A DNA stretch of 64,000 nucleotides from Halorubrum sodomense (GCF_900111935.1 NZ_FOYN01000002.1:124001-188000); one strand, 5' to 3'; counted from the first letter of the stretch, positions 20,205-28,788 are shown. A program made the numbers and translations. The notes: generated from the sequence alone by a model not told the origin.

Positions 20205-21386
20205 ATGAGCCCGACCGCCTCGGACCGCGACGGTCCGGACGTCTGCGTGATCGTTCCGACGATACGGGAGTACGAGTGCGTCCGAGCCTACGTCGAGAAC
20301 GCCCGCGAACACGGCTTCGACGTCTCGCGGCTCCACTTCGTCCTCGTCACCGAGGACTTCTGCGAGACCGACGAGATGCGCGCCATGCTCGACGACCTCG
20401 GCGTCTCCGGCGAGGTGTTCGACGGGAGCCGCCGCGAGGAGTGGTACGAGGCCAACGGGGTCGCGGAGTACGGCCACGTCGTCCCGGCCGCGAGCCACGC
20501 CGAGACGAGCTTCGGCCTGCTGTACATGTGGGCCGACGACGCCTTCGAGTACGGCCTGTTCATCGACGACGACACGCTCCCCCACGACGACGCCGATTAC
20601 TTCGGGCGTCACATGGAGAACCTCGCGTTCGACGGGGAGGTCGAGTCCGTCAGTTCCGACGAGAACTGGGTGAACGTCCTCTATCAGAACGCCGACGAAC
20701 ACGGGCTCTACCCCCGGGGGTACCCCTACTCCGCGATGGACGAGACGGTCGAGACGGACGCCGTCGCGGTCGAGTCCGGCGAGGTCGTCGCCTCGCAGGG
20801 GCTGTGGACGAACGTTCCCGACCTCGACGCGGTCCGGATCCTGATGGACGGCGACCTGGAAGGGCAAGCGCAGACGCGCACGACCGCCGACGACTTCGCG
20901 GACGACTTCGTCGCCGCGCGCGGCAACTACCTCACCGTCTGCTCGATGAACCTCGCGTTCCGCCGCGAGGTGATCCCCGCGTTCTACCAGCTGCCGATGG
21001 ACGACAACGAGTGGGAGGTCGGCCGCTTCGACGACATCTGGTCGGGCGTCTTCCTGAAGCGCGCCTGCGACGTGCTCGGCAAGCGGATCTACAACGGCGG
21101 CCCGCTGTGTGAACACAACAAGGCCCCGCGCTCGACGTTCGACGACCTCCACAACGAGGTGGCCGGGCTCGAACTCAACGAACACCTCTGGGAGCTGATC
21201 GACGACGCCGGCGCCGACGCCGACGGTTACGCGGCGGTCTACGACGCGATGGCCGACCGGCTCGCGGACGGGGAGTTCGACGAGTACCGGAACGGCGCGT
21301 TCTTCGCGCACGTCGGCGAACACATGCGCGACTGGCTCGACTGTCTCGACGCGATCCGCCGGACGCCGGCGGTCGCGGACGACTGA
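20205..21386 (+). CDS. GT75 family protein, UDP-arabinopyranose mutase/reversibly glycosylated polypeptide-like
   Basis: 393-residue soluble protein that aligns by motif with plant RGP/UDP-arabinopyranose mutases. The metal-nucleotide motif FIDDDTLP is at residues 119-126. RGYPYS at about 171-176 keeps the Arg that becomes glycosylated in plant enzymes (RGYPFS). SQGLWTNVPDLDA (198-209), CSMNLAFRREVIP and GRFDDIWSG match plant SHGLWLNIPDYDA, CGMNLAF and GRYDDMWAG. Plant enzymes interconvert pyranose and furanose UDP-sugars; the sugar used here is unknown. Such archaeal proteins are sometimes named alpha-1,4-glucan-protein synthase. Expression is probably iron-repressed through iron box 2. Confidence 0.85.
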   Translation: MSPTASDRDGPDVCVIVPTIREYECVRAYVENAREHGFDVSRLHFVLVTEDFCETDEMRAMLDDLGVSGEVFDGSRREEWYEANGVAEYGHVVPAASHAETSFGLLYMWADDAFEYGLFIDDDTLPHDDADYFGRHMENLAFDGEVESVSSDENWVNVLYQNADEHGLYPRGYPYSAMDETVETDAVAVESGEVVASQGLWTNVPDLDAVRILMDGDLEGQAQTRTTADDFADDFVAARGNYLTVCSMNLAFRREVIPAFYQLPMDDNEWEVGRFDDIWSGVFLKRACDVLGKRIYNGGPLCEHNKAPRSTFDDLHNEVAGLELNEHLWELIDDAGADADGYAAVYDAMADRLADGEFDEYRNGAFFAHVGEHMRDWLDCLDAIRRTPAVADD

Positions 21387-21405
21387 ACCGACACGACTAA
21401 AAGTA

Positions 21406-21421
21406 TTTAGGTAAGCCTAAA
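21406..21421. promoter_or_regulatory. Iron box 3
   Basis: Perfect palindrome TTTAGG-TAAG-CCTAAA, four bases before the ATG of the iron-binding lipoprotein and immediately downstream of a TAAAAG TATA element at 21398. Confidence 0.9.
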
Positions 21422-21425
21422 ACAC

Positions 21426-22550
21426 ATGACGAACCACGATCACACCGGGACGAAGGTGAATCGCAGACGGTTCCTCGCGAGCGCCGGCGCGGTCGGCGCG
21501 GTCGGACTCGCGGGCTGTACGGGCGGCGGAACCGACGACGGCGCGCAGTCGTCGATCGGTCAGATCGGCTCCGGCCGAGCGGGGCGCGGGCTCCCGGGCG
21601 GGACGCCGATGGCGGAGATGCCGGCGCTTGAGGGCGAGCTCACCGTCTACTCCGGCCGCGGCGAGTTCCTCGTCGGCGAGCTCGTCGGCTACATCGACGA
21701 CCTGTACGACGGCCTCGACCTCACCGTGCGGTACGGCGGCTCGACCGACCTCGTGAACCAGATCGTGAACGAGGGCGAGGGGTCCCCCGCGGACGTGTTC
21801 TACTCGGTCAACTCCGGCGCGCTCGGCGCGCTCGCGGACGAGGGGCGCACCCAGGCGCTCCCGTCCGAGGTGACCGACAAGGTGCGCGAGGAGTTCCGGA
21901 CCGAGCAGTGGGTCGGCACCTCCGGACGCGCCCGGACGGTCCCGTACAACACCGACGAGTACTCCGAGAGCGAGATGCCCGACGACATCATGGCGTACCC
22001 CGAGGAGTTCGAGGGCGACCTGGGCTGGGCGCCGTCGTACGGCTCCGCGCAGGCGTTCATCACCGCGATGCGCATCCTCGAGGGCGAGGAGGCCACCCGC
22101 GACTGGCTCGAGGCGATGGTCGAGCGCGGCGCCTCGACGTACCCCGACGAGTTCGTCACCTGTCAGGCGATCGCCGACGGCGAGATCGACGCCGCGTTCA
22201 CGAACCACTACTACATCCAGCGCGTGCTCGACGGGAACCCGGAGGCGCCGATCGCCACCTCGTTCACCGAGGGCGACGCGGGCGCCGTGTTCAACGTCGC
22301 GGGCGCCGCGGTCGTCGACACCGCGTCCGACGCCGACCTCGCGGCGAACTTCGTCCGCCACCTGCTGTCGGCCGAGGCGCAGGACTACTTCGCGCGCTCC
22401 ACCTTCGAGTACCCGCTGATCCCCGAGGTCGACCCGATCGGCAACCTCCCGCCGATCGACGAGCTCGACGTCCCGGACATCGACCTGACGCAGCTGTCGA
22501 ACCTCGAACCGACGATCGACCTCATGCGCGACGCCGGCGTCCAGATCTGA
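21426..22550 (+). CDS. Iron(III) ABC transporter substrate-binding lipoprotein
   Basis: 374-residue extracellular receptor of the FbpA/FutA class. The N-terminus has a Tat motif (NRRRFLAS, residues 12-19) and a lipobox LAGC with Cys31, so it is exported folded and lipid-anchored. The mature part opens with LTVYSGRGEFL, typical of iron-binding receptors; TNHYYIQRVL has the adjacent tyrosines used as iron ligands in the family, and VTCQAIADGEIDAAF precedes it. The partner permease is encoded 6.3 kb away under iron box 5; no ATPase is in the window. The GT39 gene follows after 84 bases. Confidence 0.92.
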   Translation: MTNHDHTGTKVNRRRFLASAGAVGAVGLAGCTGGGTDDGAQSSIGQIGSGRAGRGLPGGTPMAEMPALEGELTVYSGRGEFLVGELVGYIDDLYDGLDLTVRYGGSTDLVNQIVNEGEGSPADVFYSVNSGALGALADEGRTQALPSEVTDKVREEFRTEQWVGTSGRARTVPYNTDEYSESEMPDDIMAYPEEFEGDLGWAPSYGSAQAFITAMRILEGEEATRDWLEAMVERGASTYPDEFVTCQAIADGEIDAAFTNHYYIQRVLDGNPEAPIATSFTEGDAGAVFNVAGAAVVDTASDADLAANFVRHLLSAEAQDYFARSTFEYPLIPEVDPIGNLPPIDELDVPDIDLTQLSNLEPTIDLMRDAGVQI

Positions 22551-22634
22551 GGCCGCCCGCGCCGCGCTGATCGCATCGTCTCACCGCCACCGCACCGCTC
22601 GCGCCACCACACCGCGCCTACATCATAACCGTTC

Positions 22635-24992
22635 GTGCCAGTTCTCCCACCCGCCGTCCGTCCCCGCCGACTCGCGGCCCGGCTCCGGAAGCGGCTCGCC
22701 CGCGCCGACCGCGTGACGGTCGCGGCCGCGCTGGTCGCCGCCGCGGCCGGCGCCCTGACGTTCGCGATCGCCGTCACCGTCTTCTCACACCACTCCGCGA
22801 ACCACGACGAGGGCGTCTACCTCACGCAGGCCGCGCTCCTCCTCGGCGGCCAGCTGGAGTTCCACGCCGGTCCGCTCGCGGACGCCGTCCACCCGTGGTT
22901 CTTCATCGAGGACGGCGGCCGGCTCTACCCGAAGTACAATCCCGTCCCGGCGGCGACGTTCGCGGTCTCGATGTGGCTGTTCGACGAGCCGCGCGTGACG
23001 CTCGCGGCGGTCGCCGCGGGCAACGCCGCCCTGGTGTACCTGCTCGGCTCGCAGACGTTCGGGCGGCGGGCGGGGCTCGCCGCGAGCGTCCTGTTCGCGG
23101 CGTCACCGATGGCGATCGCCACGTCGTCGGCGTTCCTCCCGTACGCGCCCACGACGTTCTTCAACCTGATCTTCGCGGTCGCGTACCTCCGAGGCGTCCG
23201 CGACCGGTCGCTCGCGGCCGCCGGCGTCGCTGGCGTCGCGATCGGGATCGCGTTCTTCTCGCGGCCGTACACCGCGGTGCTGTTCGCCGCGCCGTTCATC
23301 GCCCACGCGGCGTGGCGGGTAGGGGCGGCGGTCCGCCGCCTCGGCGCCGAGACGGATCGGTCGACGCCGCGCGCGTTCGCGGCCCTCGGCCGCCGCGCGC
23401 TCTCGGTCGGCGGCTCCCGCGAGCTCCCCGGCCCGATCCGTCGTCAGGGGCTGACGGCGCTGTTCGGCACCCTGTTCGTCGGGGTCACGCTCGCGTACAA
23501 CGCCCGGATGACGGGCTCGCCGCTCGTGTTCCCGTACCAGGAGTTCGCACCGATGGACGGCCCCGGCTTCGGCGAGCGGCGCATCCTCGGCCACTCGGTC
23601 GACTACACGCTCGAACTGGCGCTGGAGTCGAACGGCTACGCGCTCGCAGAGATCGCGACCCGGTGGTTCGTCGCCGGCCCGCTCGGCACCGCGCTGGCGC
23701 TCGCCGGCGTCGCGGCCGCGCTCTGGGGGTGGCGCGCGGCCGGCGACCCCTGCGGCCTCCTCGGCGGGGCGTCGGCCGGCGTCGCACGGGTCGCAGACGG
23801 CGGCGAGACCGAGGGGGCGTCGGGAGCGTCCGCCCCCTCCGACTCCCCCGCCTTCCGTCGGACCGCGGCCGCGCTGCTCGCCGGCGTCGCGGGCTCCGTC
23901 GTCGTCGGGAACCTGTACTTCTGGGGGACCCACAACGCGCTCGCGGACCTCTCGGACCCGACCGACGGGCTCGCGTCGCTGTTCGGCCCGTTCTACCACT
24001 TCGACCTGCTCGTCCCGCTGGCGGTGTTCGGCGGGCTGGGGGTCGCCGTCGGGTGGCGCGCGCTCGCCGCGGGCCGAGAGCGGCTCGCGGTCCGCGGCGT
24101 CTCGCCCGCGGTCACGCGCGTCGCGCTCGCCGTCGTCGTCGCGAGCGCGGTCGCCGTCGCGGGCGTCGCCGCCGTGGACGCCGCCTCCGGCCCGATCGAG
24201 CGCAACGCCGCGGTCGACGAGAAACACGAGATCGCGTACGCGCCGTTCGACGAGACGACCTTCGAGGACGGGCTGGTGTTCGTCCCCACGCCGTACGGCG
24301 AGTGGCAGAGCCACCCGTTCCAGTATCTCCGGAACGGGCCCGGGCTCGACGGCGACGTCGTGTACGCGCTCGAACGCGACCCGGTGGAGAACTTCGCCGT
24401 GTTGGACGCCTACCCCGACCGGACGCTGTACCGCTACGGCTACCACGGCGTCTGGACCCCGAACCCGGAGGCGCACGTCGTCCCCAAGCTGGAGCCGCTA
24501 GACCGGCGGTCCGGGGGACGGATCGACGCCGAGACGACCGTCGGCGTCCCCGACCGCGTCGCCCGCGCGCAGGTCCGCGTCGACCCGCGCCGGGGCGCCC
24601 CGGGCGGTCCGGACCACGTCTCCTACACCGTGTCGGACCCCGGCGAGTCGCTCGCGGTCGACTGGGCGGTGACGCCGGCGGGAGCCCGGCTGCCCGGCGC
24701 GGAGCGCGCGGCCGCCGGGAACGCGAGCGAGCCGGTCCCGTTCGACCCCGACGGCGACGTGATCGCCGTGACGGTGACGCTCGTCGACCCCGCGGGCGCG
24801 ACGTACACCTACCGGCAGGAGGTGACGGTGCGGGTGTCGGGCGGCGAGCGCGTCGAGGCCGTCTGGCCGCCCGAGCGCTCGACCTGTCGGCTCGTCATGG
24901 AGTGCGGCAACGAGGGGACGTACCTCCCCGACGAGCCCCAGACTCACCCCGAGTGGGTCGTTTTCGAGACGGAGGCTGACGCGAGCGACTAA
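22635..24992 (+). CDS. GT39-family membrane glycosyltransferase (GT-C fold)
   Basis: 785-residue polytopic protein with about ten N-terminal membrane helices and a soluble C-terminal domain of roughly 250 residues. SANHDEGVYLTQAALLL near residues 53-70 carries the acidic motif of GT-C enzymes, which use polyprenyl-phosphate sugars on the outer face of the membrane. A luminal-type loop with PYQEFAPMDGPGFGERRILGH follows. It lies downstream of the iron receptor gene and is likely transcribed with it; the GTG start has no good TATA of its own. The GT2 enzyme at 25636 could supply the dolichyl-phosphate sugar. The acceptor is unknown. Confidence 0.83.
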   Translation: MPVLPPAVRPRRLAARLRKRLARADRVTVAAALVAAAAGALTFAIAVTVFSHHSANHDEGVYLTQAALLLGGQLEFHAGPLADAVHPWFFIEDGGRLYPKYNPVPAATFAVSMWLFDEPRVTLAAVAAGNAALVYLLGSQTFGRRAGLAASVLFAASPMAIATSSAFLPYAPTTFFNLIFAVAYLRGVRDRSLAAAGVAGVAIGIAFFSRPYTAVLFAAPFIAHAAWRVGAAVRRLGAETDRSTPRAFAALGRRALSVGGSRELPGPIRRQGLTALFGTLFVGVTLAYNARMTGSPLVFPYQEFAPMDGPGFGERRILGHSVDYTLELALESNGYALAEIATRWFVAGPLGTALALAGVAAALWGWRAAGDPCGLLGGASAGVARVADGGETEGASGASAPSDSPAFRRTAAALLAGVAGSVVVGNLYFWGTHNALADLSDPTDGLASLFGPFYHFDLLVPLAVFGGLGVAVGWRALAAGRERLAVRGVSPAVTRVALAVVVASAVAVAGVAAVDAASGPIERNAAVDEKHEIAYAPFDETTFEDGLVFVPTPYGEWQSHPFQYLRNGPGLDGDVVYALERDPVENFAVLDAYPDRTLYRYGYHGVWTPNPEAHVVPKLEPLDRRSGGRIDAETTVGVPDRVARAQVRVDPRRGAPGGPDHVSYTVSDPGESLAVDWAVTPAGARLPGAERAAAGNASEPVPFDPDGDVIAVTVTLVDPAGATYTYRQEVTVRVSGGERVEAVWPPERSTCRLVMECGNEGTYLPDEPQTHPEWVVFETEADASD

Positions 24993-25504
24993 TACGCTGA
25001 CTACGGATCAGCGGCGGCCGGCTCCAACGCCCCAGCCGCTCGGCAATACGTGATCGACGTTTCTGCGGCGGCCACCTCCAAAGCCCCAGCCGCTCGGCTG
25101 TACATAACTAGTTCTCGAACAGCGGAGCACGCCTCCAAAGCCCCAGTCGCGAGGCCGCGGTACGCTCGTTGTCGCCCGAAAATCGGAGATTTTCGGGATG
25201 ACGAGAGAGCTTCGCTCTCTCGAACCACGCTCCTCGGTCGCTCACTTCGTTCGCTCCCTGCGGTGCTTACGTCGTCATCAGAACGCGGAGCGTTCTGATT
25301 GGCTCACGAGAGCTGCGCTCTCGTGAACGCCTACTGCGGCCTCGCGACTGCCCCTTTGAGTCCCACCCCGCACCGCACAGCGACCGCACCTCACACCTCC
25401 CCAGCCTCGTCGGTCGCCCTCGCTTCGCTCGGCGACCGACTCCCTCGCGCGTGCTCCTCGCGGCCTCCGCTTCGCTCCGGCCGCTCGCAGGCACGCGCCA
25501 CCGC
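24991..25504 (+). repeat. Structured intergenic repeat element, copy 1
   Basis: Three tandem units (24991-25044, 25045-25098, 25099-25155; 54, 54 and 57 bases), each ending in a CTCCAAAGCCCCAGCCG-like core. The outer stem arms are 25145-25162 and 25332-25349 (18 bp, one G.T). Inside it are 3-base-loop hairpins at 25175-25197 (10-bp arms), 25202-25222 (9), 25278-25298 (9) and 25304-25326 (10). Then come the shared blocks CCTTTGAGTCCCACCCCGCA, CCTCCCCAGCCTCG at 25396 and GGCACGCGCCACCGC at 25490. It sits between convergent genes; the GT39 stop lies at its first bases. No coding frame is shared with the other copies. Confidence 0.88.
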
Positions 25505-25573
25505 ACAGTTGCGGTCGATGACGATGGATGGAGCCGTCGCTCGGGGTCGTAGAAAACGTCGCCGGCGGCGGTC

Positions 25574-25637
25574 CACTGTGCCCACAGTGTACCTCCGGAC
25601 CGCCGTCCGACGACGGCGTCGAGGGCGAAGCGCCCTC
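25574..25637. terminator. Two small hairpins at the GT2 3' end
   Basis: CACTGTG-CC-CACAGTG at 25574-25589 and GAGGGCG-AAG-CGCCCTC at 25621-25637 flank the end of the GT2 gene on its downstream side. They may help end transcription from either direction, although no oligo-T run follows. Confidence 0.35.
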
Positions 25638-26499
25638 AGAAGCGCCGCAGTTGTTCTTCGAGACAGACGGTGACGATCGACTTCGCGATGGCCGCGCCGC
25701 CGCCGATCGGGTCCAGCTTCGTCTCGCCGAGGCGCTCGGCGTAGCGGATCGGGCGCTCGCGCACGTCGTAGCCGCGCATCAGCGGACGGATCAGCAGTTC
25801 GGCGGAGAGGCCGGTGTTCTCGGTCCAACCGATCTCCTCGACCACGTCGCGGCGGTAGGCGCGCATCCCCGTGGTGGTGTCGTGGACGCGCTCGCCCATC
25901 AGCAGGCTCGCGAGCGCCGCGAACGCGTGGTTACCGAAGCGGTTGAACGCCGGCATCGCCGCCGCGCCGTGGTAGAGCCGGTCGCCGCTCACCACGTCGG
26001 CGCCGTCGTTGACCTCCGCGAGGAACTCCGGCAGCGCCTCCATCGGGTAGGTGTCGTCGCAGTCGGTCGTGACGACGACCGGGCGGTCGGGCGTCAGGAT
26101 CGCCTCGCGCACGGCGACGCCGTACCCCTGCGGCTCCTGCTCGACGACGGTCGCGCCGTGTTCGCGGGCGATCTCCGGCGTTCGGTCCGCGGAACCGTCG
26201 ACGCAGACGACCTCGGCCTTCCCGTCGGTGACCTCGTCGATGTCGTCGAGGACGGTTCCGATCGCCTCCTCCTCGTTGTACGTCCCCATCACGACGCTGA
26301 GGTCGTCGAACGTGAACCCGTCGCCGCCCGCGGCGCCGACGGCGGCGTCCGTCTCCTCGCTCGGGGCCGCGTCCGCGCCGTCGGTCGCGTCCGTCCCGTC
26401 GTGCGAGCCCGTCTCGTCGGCCGGATCCGTCTCGATCGAGCTCGCGGAGCCGTTCGTCGCGTGTGCTGAGTCGCTCATTACCCGTCTCTCCGTTCGCAC
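25636..26499 (-). CDS. GT2-family dolichyl-phosphate sugar synthase-like transferase
   Basis: 287-residue GT-A fold enzyme of family 2. After an acidic, low-complexity N-terminus of about 65 residues the domain reads LSVVMGTYNEEEAIGTVLDDI, then VVCVDGSADRTPEIA, the TTDCDDTYPMEAL acceptor/metal motif and TGMRAYRRDV. It should charge dolichyl phosphate with a sugar from a nucleotide sugar at the cytoplasmic face. There is no C-terminal membrane domain. The GTG at 26499 is preferred to the ATG at 26478 because it lies nine bases from iron box 4 and about 28 bases from the TATA overlapped by the box, as in the neighbouring genes. Confidence 0.85.
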   Translation of the reverse strand: MRTERRVMSDSAHATNGSASSIETDPADETGSHDGTDATDGADAAPSEETDAAVGAAGGDGFTFDDLSVVMGTYNEEEAIGTVLDDIDEVTDGKAEVVCVDGSADRTPEIAREHGATVVEQEPQGYGVAVREAILTPDRPVVVTTDCDDTYPMEALPEFLAEVNDGADVVSGDRLYHGAAAMPAFNRFGNHAFAALASLLMGERVHDTTTGMRAYRRDVVEEIGWTENTGLSAELLIRPLMRGYDVRERPIRYAERLGETKLDPIGGGAAIAKSIVTVCLEEQLRRF

Positions 26500-26508
26500 G
26501 CACTTGAA

Positions 26509-26528
26509 GTTTTAGGTTCACCTAAAAC
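26509..26528. promoter_or_regulatory. Iron box 4
   Basis: The most complete of the five: GTTTTAGG-TTCA-CCTAAAAC with 8-bp perfect arms. It lies between the stop of the GMC gene and the start of GT2 on the minus strand and covers the expected TATA box of GT2. Confidence 0.9.
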
Positions 26529-26543
26529 AACCGTGGCCGGGAC

Positions 26544-28199
26544 TCACATCCCCGAGAGCCGGGCCTCCACGTCGTCGGCGACGCGGAGCGCGAGCGCGGC
26601 GATGGTGAGCGTCGGGTTCATCGCGCCGCTCGTGGGGAAGACGGAGCTGGAGGCGATCCAGCAGTTGTCGAGGTCGTGGGTCCGGCAGTCCGCGTCGACG
26701 ACGCCCGAATCGGGGTCGTCGCTCATCCGCGTGGTCCCCATGTGGTGGTAGGCGGGGCCCGTCGCGTCCGGGCCGGCGACCCACTCGACGTCGGCGCCGA
26801 GCTCCTCTAAGATCTCGACCTGGATCTCGTTCGCCCGCTCGATGGTGTCGAGCGCGCGCTCGCCGACGGTCCACTCCATCTGCGGCACGGGGTTGCCGCG
26901 GTCGTCCGTGCGGTCGTCGGCGAGGGTGATCCGGCTGTCGGCCTGTGGCGCCTGCTCGACGAGCCCGCCCATCGCGACGTGGTTCCCGTACCCGTCGCGG
27001 AGCCGCTCCAGAAGCGGGTCGCCCCAGTCGTCGCCGGTCAGGGCCATCTCCACCGGCGAGGGGCCGGCGTAGTTGAAGAACTCCAGCTTGAACGGCGCCT
27101 GCTCGGCGTCGGCCTCGTCGTAGAACTGGTCGCAGGCGCTGGTGTAGAAGCCGACGTGGTTCTGTCTCGTCTCCTCGTCGAGCGTGCCGCCCGCGCCCGC
27201 GAACAGGTGGTCCATGAAGAACTCGCCGACGTGGCCGCTCCCGTTCGCGAGCCCGTCGGGGTAGCGGTCGGAGTCGGACAAAAGGAGGAGCCGCGGCGTC
27301 TCCACGCCCCCGGCGGCGACGACGAACGCGTCCGCCGCCTGCCGGTGCCGCTCCCCGTCCGGCGTCGCGTAGACGGCGGCCGTCACCCGGTCGTCGCCGT
27401 CGTGTTCGAGCCGCTCGACCGGGGCGCGGTCGACGACCGTCGCGCCCCTCTCCTCCGCGCGCTCGACGTGGACCGTCGCGTCGTACTTCGCGCCGCTCGG
27501 GCAGACCGGCTGGCAGGTGCCGTAGCCGACGCAGGGCGACCGGTCGTCGTACGGCTCGGAGTTGCGCGCGTTCGGCACGGAGTGCATGTCGATCCCAAGC
27601 TCCTCGCAGGCCTCGGCGAACAGCGAGTCGCTGTAGGAGGGCTCGAACGCCGGCATCGGGTGCGGCTCCTCGCGCGGCGGCGCGTAGGGGTTGTCGGAGG
27701 CGCCCGCGACGCCCAGCTCCTTCTCCGCCTCGGCGTAGTAGGGGCGGAGGTCGGCGTAGTCGACGGGCCAGTCCGGGCCGACGCCGCGCTCCGTGCCGGA
27801 GTTGAAGTCGTCCTCGTGGAGCCGCATCACCATCCCCTGCCAGTGGAGCGTCGACCCGCCGATCCCCTTCACGCGAGCGTGGTTGAGCGGGTAGAACCAG
27901 TCGCCGGCGTTCTCGTGGGCGTCGCGCGCGCCGCCGACGCCCCACACGTCCGGCCGGCCGTAGAACGGGCGGATCGCCCGCTCCTGTCTCGCGAGGCGGT
28001 CGGCCGGGTCGAACCGCGGCCCCGCGTCGAGCACCACCACCTCGCGGTCGCCCGCGAGCCGGTCGGCGACGAGCGCGCCCGCGGGACCCGCGCCCACGAC
28101 GCAGACGTCGGCGTCGGGGACCGGAGTGCGGTCGACCTCCTCGTCGGCGCCTCCCTCAGCCTCCGACCGCTCGTCGCCGACGCTCTCCGCACCGCTCAT
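26544..28199 (-). CDS. GMC-family oxidoreductase (sugar/gluconate dehydrogenase large-subunit type)
   Basis: 551-residue FAD enzyme. The ADP-binding motif VCVVGAGPAGALVADRLAG is near residue 34, GIGGSTLHWQGM is the FAD signature, and CVGYGTCQPVCPSGAKYDATVH is the cysteine-bearing segment typical of membrane gluconate/sorbitol/fructose dehydrogenase large subunits. The C-terminal HHMGTTRM and SGAMNPTLTIAALALR complete the GMC C domain with the catalytic His region. It has no signal peptide. Its ATG overlaps the stop of the preceding small-subunit gene by four bases (ATGA), and that subunit has a Tat signal, so the pair is probably exported as a folded complex. Confidence 0.9.
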   Translation of the reverse strand: MSGAESVGDERSEAEGGADEEVDRTPVPDADVCVVGAGPAGALVADRLAGDREVVVLDAGPRFDPADRLARQERAIRPFYGRPDVWGVGGARDAHENAGDWFYPLNHARVKGIGGSTLHWQGMVMRLHEDDFNSGTERGVGPDWPVDYADLRPYYAEAEKELGVAGASDNPYAPPREEPHPMPAFEPSYSDSLFAEACEELGIDMHSVPNARNSEPYDDRSPCVGYGTCQPVCPSGAKYDATVHVERAEERGATVVDRAPVERLEHDGDDRVTAAVYATPDGERHRQAADAFVVAAGGVETPRLLLLSDSDRYPDGLANGSGHVGEFFMDHLFAGAGGTLDEETRQNHVGFYTSACDQFYDEADAEQAPFKLEFFNYAGPSPVEMALTGDDWGDPLLERLRDGYGNHVAMGGLVEQAPQADSRITLADDRTDDRGNPVPQMEWTVGERALDTIERANEIQVEILEELGADVEWVAGPDATGPAYHHMGTTRMSDDPDSGVVDADCRTHDLDNCWIASSSVFPTSGAMNPTLTIAALALRVADDVEARLSGM

Positions 28200-28765
28200 C
28201 GCGGCCCCTCCTGGTAGCTCTCCGCGCCGCCGGCGTACCCCTGCGGGTTCTCGATCCCGACGAGCTCGCCGCCCGTCGGCGACGAGTACAGCGCGAGCAG
28301 CAGCTCGTTCACGACGAAGAAGCGGACGCGCTCCGCGGCCGTCCCCCCGGGGTCCTCCTCGGCCGTGTCGGCGCCGAGCCCGCGCAGCAGGTCGTCGCGC
28401 TCGGCCGCCGAGAGCTCGGCGACGGGCGCGTCGTACCACGACCGGGCCGCCGACTCGACCTCGGCGACCGCGGCGCGGACCCCCTCGGCGTGCGCCGACC
28501 CGTCGAGGCGCCCGTCGAGGAAGCGGTCGACGAACGCGCCGATCCCGGAGACCTCTTCGGGGTAGAGGACCCGCGCCACCGCGGTCATCGCCTCGCGGAC
28601 CGCTTCGTCGTCGGGAGGGCCTTCGCCGTCCCACGCCGCGTCGGCCTCGTCGTCTCCGGGTCCGCCGCCCCGATCGTCGGTCGCCCGACGGACGCCGAGC
28701 GCGACCCCGCCGGTCGCGCCGATCGCGGCCAGCGCGGCCGCCGCGTCGCGTCGCGTCAGTTCCAT
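28196..28765 (-). CDS. Gluconate 2-dehydrogenase subunit 3-like protein with Tat signal
   Basis: 189-residue protein beginning MELTRRDAAAALAAIGATGG, a twin-arginine signal with hydrophobic core. The mature part matches the subunit 3 family of membrane gluconate dehydrogenases (YPEEVSGIGAFVDRFLDGRL, then the RFFVVNELLLALYSSPTGGELVG-type ending when read in parts). The role of this family is to carry the flavoprotein partner through the Tat system. It is the first gene of a two-gene operon with the GMC enzyme. The start lies seven bases from iron box 5 with an ATATATG TATA element beyond it. Confidence 0.87.
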   Translation of the reverse strand: MELTRRDAAAALAAIGATGGVALGVRRATDDRGGGPGDDEADAAWDGEGPPDDEAVREAMTAVARVLYPEEVSGIGAFVDRFLDGRLDGSAHAEGVRAAVAEVESAARSWYDAPVAELSAAERDDLLRGLGADTAEEDPGGTAAERVRFFVVNELLLALYSSPTGGELVGIENPQGYAGGAESYQEGPR

Positions 28766-28772
28766 GGAACTT

Positions 28773-28788
28773 TTTAGGTGGCCCTAAA
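28773..28788. promoter_or_regulatory. Iron box 5 (divergent promoter)
   Basis: Perfect palindrome TTTAGG-TGGC-CCTAAA between the sugar dehydrogenase operon (minus strand) and the iron ABC permease (plus strand). It is seven bases from the dehydrogenase start, where it should repress. The permease ATG is 94 bases away, so control of that side depends on where its transcript begins. Confidence 0.88.

Noticed and set aside
24991..25504. Repeat element as a CRISPR array
   Set aside because: Units are not identical repeats separated by unique spacers of constant length, the hairpins differ in sequence, and no cas gene is in the window.
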